A DNA stretch of 12,154 nucleotides. It comes from Phoronis ovalis (taxonomy: Eukaryota > Phoronida > Phoronidae). Every line of letters starts with the position of its first letter. Position 1 is the first letter of the stretch. The DNA lies in assembly GCA_028565635.1 (NCBI GenBank), contig JAOXYB010047325.1, positions 1 to 12,154 on the forward strand. Reading direction: 5' to 3'. Made by a program: the position numbers and the translations under genes. Shown piece by piece: positions 9,701 through 12,154 of this stretch. The notes below the pieces were generated by a model. The model saw nothing but the letters and a program-made list of their open reading frames with translations, did no database searches and had not been told where the DNA came from.

Positions 9701-11602
9701 TACATAATTATCTTACATACTGATCTCACAGGACATCACATGGAAGATGAAAGGCTATGCACCTGGCTTCTTCAGATTTTGGAGCCATTACATTATAACT
9801 AGCTTAGCTTTATATTAAGTTGCAATTTAAAACAATCCATGTGAAAAGTGTAGCAATAAAAAGTCTCTTTCAAGTATGTTAAACTTATATAACTTGTTTT
9901 ACTTACACCGCTGGTGATAAGCTTGACGGAGAGAAAGGAGTGGCGGCAGTGCGTGAAGTATCTGTTATTCTCTTTCTATTCAACATTTCTGGAGTGATTT
10001 GCCTTTTTTGTCCTTTCTAGAAATGACAGATAAAAGATGTTACCAACTGATTGATATAATGAATATTAAATGCTAAAAAGACAAAGCACAAAACTTCATT
10101 ACTATACTGGCCACATTATAAAAAGTATGAAAACTGACTACGAAAACATAGAATTACATAATCTTTAACTGGGATTTCATTTTCACATAACTGAATGTAA
10201 ATTTCATATCACAATGAAGAATGAAGTTCATATTACTCTCTAATCCAAGTTAGCTAGATATAGCAAATCACAGCTCTTTATGAGCAACGCAACTATTATG
10301 TCAGATAAAAGCTATATTAAGCTATCTATTTTACAACAGAATTAAATATTATTTTATACACAGAATTTACTACTTTATATTTCATTGATGCTGGTTTAAT
10401 CGAAATATCCATCAAATGGTGACTAATTCGGAATTGGAAAGTATCTCATTTTCGCCGTGGAATTTCGCACTTCTACAATCTATGTAAAAGTTATAAACTT
10501 ACCTGTTTGTTCTGTGGTGTGCCATATGCATCTAACAATTCATCAACTGCATCTGTTGACATACTACAGGAATAGTTAAAGACAAAACAGGTATGTTTCA
10601 TAAAGATGTAGATATTTGTTCAAAGCATTTGTTGTCAGCACCTATTTACTCCCTCTGGTGGTCAGAAATATTATCATTATACATTTTGTAAAAATCCGTT
10701 TAAAAGGCACAAGGAGTTCCAGTACCCAAGAAAGCTATAATACTTGAAACATCCATCAAATTTAAAATGCCTAGATCTGTTTAGTGAATAAGGATGCACC
10801 AAAGGTACATACCAGTATTGATTGTACTATATCAACTTGAATTTTCTTTGGCAATATTTGTAAATCTTAAAAAATTGTATAACACCTCCTAGAACTGTTT
10901 GCTGAATTTTTGAAACCTAGTGCCTTTTCCAGCCTGACTTTTTATAGAAAGAGGATACACTTCTTCCATGAGCTCATCAGTAGAATACACCTGTCTTGTG
11001 GTTTTAGTAGATTTTCTTGCTGGTGTCTTTGAAGATTTGCTTCCCTTCTTGTTGCTCATCTATAATAGGAAAGAGAATTATATGCATTTCATCGTCATTT
11101 ATTTTTTTATGCAATAGAGTCTCTAGATCTGCCTAATTTCAGAATAAAGCGACACAGTACAACAGTAACTGTATTCCTAAGGGATTACAATAGTTACAAT
11201 TCACAGTATCAAAACAATACTAGGCGTGTTTACGCACTGCAAATACTTTTGTCTCTATTTTAATGTTTAGCACAAGTATAAACATATCAAATAATAAATA
11301 TGCTTTGTTGCAATCAGTTCTTCAATGCTTCAGTGTTAATTTATAGATGAGTATAAAATTTAAGGACAACCTCTACTTGTTATTATTTCTATACTTGTAG
11401 AAAAACAAGAGGTCAGTTATTTCAGAAAAAAAACTCCACTGTGAAATACAAGCAGTCCTTTAGTAAAAAAGACTTACCTGTCTGTCCAGTGATTCTAAAT
11501 GCTCTAATGTCAGGACAACTTCCCCTCTGGTATGAGAATAGGCAGCCCATTCTGATGCTATCCTTTCAGCATCAATGCGATGTATTGCACATAATTCTTT
11601 TA
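3623..11602 (-). CDS. POLA2: DNA polymerase alpha subunit B (primase-polymerase accessory subunit), 15 exons, 5' end missing
   Basis: This entry is the gene span; the exons are listed separately. The spliced product is 583 residues plus stop, against about 600 in vertebrates. It is the non-catalytic B subunit of the nuclear DNA polymerase alpha-primase complex, which holds the catalytic subunit and makes RNA-DNA primers at replication origins and on the lagging strand. In order it shows an N-terminal helical domain (residues 1-41), a Lys/Ser/Thr-rich and S/T-P-rich linker (42-158), an OB fold (about 240-326) and a calcineurin-like phosphoesterase fold (about 331-550). Diagnostic motifs are VACGPFTTSD, LGPFVD, RDVHH, YPQPPF, QRSYYPLYPP and NPGRLAKG, with a C-terminal VEVVRI-stop. 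The phosphoesterase metal ligands are replaced, as is normal for this subunit, so it is structural. All exon phases chain without a frameshift. The initiator exon was not found and is probably above 12154. The domain order and motifs leave no real alternative identity. Confidence 0.97.
3770..4139 (-). other. POLA2 intron n-o
   Basis: This is a GT-AG intron, very AT-rich. No repeat or additional exon was recognised. Confidence 0.75.
4140..4329 (-). CDS. POLA2: POLA2 exon n, motif QRSYYPLYPP
   Basis: The exon is 190 nt: one base plus residues 473-535. LAQRSYYPLYPP matches vertebrate LTQRSYYPLYPP exactly apart from one residue, and VTPHVLITPSDLRQFVK is the conserved penultimate strand region. 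Its acceptor is CTATTCCAG|T and its donor is AAG|GTGAGT. Confidence 0.97.
4606..4712 (-). CDS. POLA2: POLA2 exon m, phosphoesterase core GVVFGITSTD
   Basis: The exon is 107 nt and encodes residues 437-471 plus two bases. MDPCTVNIEGVVFGITSTDT aligns with vertebrate SEPCSLSINGVIFGLTSTDL, and LGSEEIS follows. The acceptor has two adjacent AGs. Use of ATAG|AGAGTG keeps phase 0 with the preceding exon; the AG two bases further in would shift the frame. Confidence 0.94.
4713..5073 (-). other. POLA2 intron l-m
   Basis: This is an AT-rich GT-AG intron with nothing else recognised. Confidence 0.75.
5074..5170 (-). CDS. POLA2: POLA2 exon l, motif RDVHH and YPQPPF
   Basis: The exon is 97 nt: one base plus residues 405-436. 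ILVIPSQRDVHHAYVYPQPP is the family signature, with RDVHH at residues 416-420 and YPQPPF at 424-429. Its acceptor is TTTTTTCTATAG and its donor is AAG|GTATTA, in phase 0. Confidence 0.97.
5400..5473 (-). CDS. POLA2: POLA2 exon k, phosphoesterase helix FEDIFKEFLHSIIEET
   Basis: The exon is 74 nt and encodes residues 380-403 plus two bases. SFEDIFKEFLHSIIEETK aligns with vertebrate PFEDIFKQCLRTIIEGTR. Its acceptor is TTTTCAG and its donor is AAAAG|GTAAAA. Confidence 0.93.
5474..6067 (-). other. POLA2 intron j-k
   Basis: The intron has a less AT-rich stretch at about 5760-5945 (GGGCCGCTCC, ACAGGAGAGGAGAAGG, CACCGCCCC) that differs from its surroundings. It may be an old insertion, but no terminal repeats or duplication were found. 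Confidence 0.5.
6068..6106 (-). CDS. POLA2: POLA2 exon j, 39-nt microexon LGPFVDIANEQIE
   Basis: The exon is a 13-codon microexon in phase 0 at both ends. LGPFVD aligns with vertebrate FGPFLD, the degenerate counterpart of the phosphoesterase GN[HD] motif. Because it is symmetric, skipping it would keep the frame but remove a core element of the fold. Its acceptor is CTCTTTTATAG and its donor is GAG|GTAAGA. Confidence 0.92.
6362..6480 (-). CDS. POLA2: POLA2 exon i, phosphoesterase motif VACGPFTTSD
   Basis: The exon is 119 nt: two bases plus residues 328-366. The first core strand, ILVACGPFTTSDTLSYEPL, lies where an active phosphoesterase has its metal-binding Asp/His motif. Here, as in all POLA2 proteins, CGPF takes that place. 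RPNVCIL ends the exon. Its acceptor is TCTTTTTCAG and its donor is CTC|GTAAGT. Confidence 0.96.
6875..7279. mobile_element. Non-autonomous foldback element (MITE-like) with perfect TIRs and 8-bp TSD
   Basis: The element is 405 bp in a POLA2 intron. It starts CCCGGGGGGTACTCG (6875-6889) and ends with the exact reverse complement (7265-7279). It is flanked by ATCACAGC on both sides (6867-6874 and 7280-7287), an 8-bp target-site duplication. It has no open frame and no transposase. Its interior is a run of GGATTGCTACC-type units. Repeats with CCCGGGGGGTACTC ends are, to my recollection, common in several marine invertebrate genomes. An 8-bp duplication fits hAT-like or P-like transposases, but which one moved it is not shown. 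Confidence 0.9.
6967..7235 (+). repeat. Internal array of GGATTGCTACC-type units, about 30-37 bp period
   Basis: Unit starts (GGATT or a variant) fall at 6967, 6998, 7031, 7068, 7104, 7133, 7163, 7193 and 7225. Spacing is 29-37 bp and the best matches read GGATTGCTAC. The array fills most of the foldback element. Units are diverged from one another, which suggests an old array carried inside the element. Confidence 0.8.
7335..7440 (-). CDS. POLA2: POLA2 exon h, OB fold to phosphoesterase connection
   Basis: The exon is 106 nt and encodes residues 292-326 plus one base. VIAVNGVNTNGQKFVTKTIF followed by EGVP matches the vertebrate segment VVIMEGINTTGRKLVATKLY followed by EGVP. The exon ends the OB fold and leads into the phosphoesterase domain. 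Its acceptor is TGTTCTATAG and its donor is GCTG|GTAAGT. The intron that follows carries the 405-bp foldback element. Confidence 0.95.
7441..8224 (-). other. POLA2 intron g-h, portion outside the decayed foldback element
   Basis: This is the longest intron. It holds a perfect GTCCCGGGAC palindrome at 7621-7630, two TACGTGCAA copies close by, and an AT-rich remainder. No exon was recognised. Confidence 0.6.
8225..8451. mobile_element. Decayed foldback element with imperfect terminal inverted repeats
   Basis: The left end TGGTTAAAAGTCCTGGGGGT then CACTC (8225-8249) pairs imperfectly with the right end. The reverse complement of the right end (8451 downward) reads TGGTTAAAAAATCCCTGGAG then TTACACTC. 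The outer nine bases are identical. The interior repeats a CCCACC..TTTC.TGG motif at 8324 and 8355, with a weaker copy near 8389. No target-site duplication is visible. A minus-strand open frame across it is not a gene. It lies in the intron after the OB-fold exon, about 50 bp from that donor. Confidence 0.6.
8505..8660 (-). CDS. POLA2: POLA2 exon g, OB-fold domain
   Basis: The exon is 156 nt, exactly 52 codons in phase 0 at both ends. It encodes most of the OB fold, from ADTTIVGRICCDSEGKLN through SILIEG to YSLFPGQ. The hallmarks VGRI.CDSEGKLN and SLFPGQ are conserved across POLA2 proteins. Its acceptor is TGTTTTATAG and its donor is CAG|GTATGT. A decayed foldback repeat ends about 50 bp beyond this donor, in the next intron. 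Confidence 0.96.
8661..9034 (-). other. POLA2 intron f-g
   Basis: This is a GT-AG intron with nothing recognised inside. Confidence 0.75.
9035..9123 (-). CDS. POLA2: POLA2 exon f, helix and start of OB fold
   Basis: The exon is 89 nt: two bases plus residues 211-239 (LDDIIVDM to PVHLPTQ). NIEAYAPVHLPTQ matches the vertebrate KIEAFTPLLAPAQ segment. Its acceptor, TTTTTACAG, is one of only four CAG acceptors in this gene. Its donor is CAA|GTAACT, in phase 0. Confidence 0.93.
9124..9483 (-). other. POLA2 intron e-f
   Basis: This is a GT-AG intron with nothing recognised inside. Confidence 0.75.
9484..9674 (-). CDS. POLA2: POLA2 exon e, linker into the core (YNSRSNSGEV)
   Basis: The exon is 191 nt: one base of a split codon, residues 147-209, and one base. 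STPSAKYNSRSNSGEV is the most conserved linker segment of POLA2 and marks entry to the structured core. The later MKYMYQKIADKVQ aligns with the helix before the OB fold. Its acceptor is TTATCTATAG and its donor is CAAG|GTATGT. Confidence 0.95.
9907..10016 (-). CDS. POLA2: POLA2 exon d, proline-directed phosphosite-rich linker
   Basis: The exon is 110 nt and encodes residues 110-145 plus two bases. KGQKRQITPE aligns with the vertebrate SQKRAISTPE segment. Proline-directed Ser/Thr sites appear at T117-P, T135-P, S138-P and S143-P. In this protein family the linker is known to be phosphorylated by cyclin-dependent kinases; that these sites are used here is inference. Its acceptor is ATTTCTAG and its donor is GCGGT|GTAAGT. 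Confidence 0.92.
10017..10502 (-). other. POLA2 intron c-d
   Basis: This is an AT-rich GT-AG intron. No repeat or extra exon was recognised. Confidence 0.75.
10503..10563 (-). CDS. POLA2: POLA2 exon c, linker (DELLDAYGTP)
   Basis: The exon is 61 nt: one base of a split codon plus residues 90-109 (MSTDAVDELLDAYGTPQNKQ). Its acceptor is TTCCTGTAG and its donor is CAG|GTAAGTTT, leaving phase 0. DELLDAYGTP aligns with the acidic segment and SYTTP of vertebrate POLA2. Confidence 0.88.
10564..10916 (-). other. POLA2 intron b-c (upstream donor uncertain)
   Basis: The acceptor side is clear; the donor at 10915-10916 is weak. A good donor-like CTG|GTATGT lies near 10811, but no convincing exon precedes it. 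If a small extra exon exists in this gene, it is most likely here. Confidence 0.5.
10917..11059 (-). CDS. POLA2: POLA2 exon b, basic/Ser-Thr-rich linker (3' boundary uncertain)
   Basis: The exon opens at acceptor CCTATTATAG with an in-frame ATG (MSNKKGSKSSKTPARKSTKT). This Lys/Ser/Thr-rich stretch could act as a nuclear localisation signal. It is followed by STDELMEE, which resembles the vertebrate acidic SIQELIE segment. The low-coordinate boundary is the least certain in the gene. The next exon starts with one base of a split codon, so this one must end in phase 2. AG|GTTTCA at 10915-10916 fits but is a poor donor, while the better-looking CAG|GTGTAT and GAA|GTGTAT are out of phase. Reading on in frame meets a stop at TTC TAG. 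The opening ATG also allows a shorter isoform, but nothing shows it is used. Confidence 0.7.
11060..11477 (-). other. POLA2 intron a-b
   Basis: This is a GT-AG intron, AT-rich, with nothing else recognised. Confidence 0.75.
11478..11602 (-). CDS. POLA2: POLA2 exon a (first in window), N-terminal helical domain
   Basis: The exon is 125 nt: two bases of a split codon plus residues 1-41 (from KELCAIHRID to LESLDRQ). Its acceptor is TTGTTGTAG at 11603-11604 and its donor is CAG|GTAAGTC, leaving phase 0. It aligns with the N-terminal helical domain of vertebrate POLA2 after its first 20 or so residues. It starts in mid-codon with no usable ATG, so at least one coding exon lies upstream. Confidence 0.9.
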
Positions 11603-11819
11603 CTACAACAAAAAACAATGAAACTTGAAGGTATTGAAAATGTATACTAATATTTGACTAGAAATATGTCAGAAAGTGTAGAGAGTTTATTTCAGACTTA
11701 TGTTAAATAATAAATTCTGTGAATTTTGAGTATAACAATTCGAGTAGGAGAATGTCTTCTTGTAGCTTCAGGACACCAGGGCGTAGGCTGCTATAAGAGT
11801 AGGTTCATGTGTGATTTAC

Positions 11820-12120
11820 TCCAGTATTACTAGTTTACAAGAAGGTACAACTGTGGTAACACTACTTTATTTTATCCAAATTAATCATCATCAGATGGTT
11901 GATTTTGAGAACGGTCTGCGTGTACGCACCTATTATGCCGACTTATATATACCCCCTGCGTAATATTTTCGTCTAAAATCTGAAAAAGTGCTGGGTAAAA
12001 AGTCGGCACGTGGCCTCAATCTTAGTGGATTGATCAGTACCGCATCCATGCCTACACTCATCACATGCAATTAACTGTTTTGTACTAATTAATGTTAACG
12101 TTTTAACTGTTACTGATCTT
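11820..12120 (-). mobile_element. Possible retroelement remnant (family not determined)
   Basis: On the minus strand this stretch has a short open frame (about 12061 to 11933), a GGGGGTATATATAAG box, an inverted repeat, then CTGATGATG and an AATAAA-containing sequence (GGATAAAATAAAGTAGTG). The order resembles the terminal region of a retroelement such as a Penelope-like element. There is no reverse transcriptase or clear boundary, so this is a weak call. It could instead be the real upstream region of POLA2. Confidence 0.2.
11936..12008. repeat. Inverted repeat enclosing a TATA-like sequence
   Basis: TGCCGACTT (11936-11944) and AAGTCGGCA (12000-12008) are perfect 9-bp arms. The pairing continues imperfectly inward between ACCCCCTGC and GCTGGGT. 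The loop holds ATTTTCGTCTAAAAT, itself a small inverted repeat. On the minus strand the left arm contains GGGGGTATATATAAG, a TATA-box-like sequence. It may be the end or promoter of a transposable element. Confidence 0.55.
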
Positions 12121-12154
12121 AACGAAGATTACCCGTTCTGTATCTACTAAGGGA

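Noticed and set aside
10811-10845. Donor-like CTG|GTATGT with a possible 14-nt exon (TACAATCAATACTG) in intron b-c
   Set aside because: The acceptor lacks a pyrimidine tract, the exon would be extremely short, and the sequence matches nothing in POLA2.
11441-11650. Plus-strand 69-codon open frame
   Set aside because: It is the antisense shadow of a POLA2 exon.
11706-11804. Minus-strand open stretch of about 33 codons (contains LRPGVLKLQEDILLLELL)
   Set aside because: It has no start codon or acceptor and no POLA2 similarity, and it is bounded by stops. It is probably chance or repeat-derived.
11860-11895. CTGATGA on the minus strand, as in a hammerhead ribozyme core
   Set aside because: No GAAA core partner or pairing stems with suitable spacing follow it.
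11933-12061. Minus-strand open frame of about 42 codons beginning MSVGMDAVLINPL, considered as POLA2 exon 1
   Set aside because: It ends in a stop, no donor in phase 1 is evident, and its residues do not resemble the POLA2 N-terminus.
1-12154. A hidden multi-gene defence-like system, CRISPR array or tRNA/rRNA genes
   Set aside because: All convincing coding sequence belongs to two ordinary animal genes. No regularly spaced identical repeats or tRNA-like structures were seen.

Overview
This window is animal nuclear DNA. It is AT-rich, it has many short exons bounded by GT-AG introns, and it has no bacterial-type operon structure. Two protein-coding genes lie on the minus strand, head to tail. 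The gene content (DNA polymerase alpha subunit B and an ependymin-related secreted protein) and the repeats (CGTACG-centred palindromes, CCCGGGGGGTACTC foldback elements) suggest a marine invertebrate, most likely a bivalve-like mollusc. The species cannot be fixed from the window alone.

From 11602 down to 3623 lie fifteen exons of POLA2, the B subunit of DNA polymerase alpha-primase. They encode 583 residues up to the natural stop. Every junction phase agrees; one donor, at 10917, is weak. Only the first roughly 15-25 residues are missing, and they probably lie above 12154. The order is N-terminal helical domain, a Lys/Ser/Thr-rich and S/T-P-rich linker, OB fold, then an inactive calcineurin-like phosphoesterase domain. 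A probable ATTAAA poly(A) signal lies at 3457-3462.

From about 2824 down to 759 is the 5' part of an ependymin-related gene. It has a signal peptide, a 35-nt microexon carrying the Cys-x-Ser-Pro-Pro motif, and two exons of the ependymin core. The rest of the gene, roughly 70 residues, lies below position 1. Its promoter must fit in the roughly 600 bp between its leader exon and the POLA2 3' end.

The introns hold the less ordinary material. A 405-bp foldback element at 6875-7279 has perfect 15-bp terminal inverted repeats, an 8-bp target-site duplication and an internal array of about 30-37 bp period. A more decayed foldback element at about 8225-8451 has related ends and a similar internal period. 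A diverged tandem duplication lies at 118-620 and a cluster of CGTACG palindromes at 16-57. An inverted repeat with a TATA-like sequence lies at 11936-12008, inside a possible retroelement remnant. The two genes have no evident functional link: one is nuclear replication machinery, the other a secreted protein. I found no RNA genes, CRISPR arrays or new multi-gene system.
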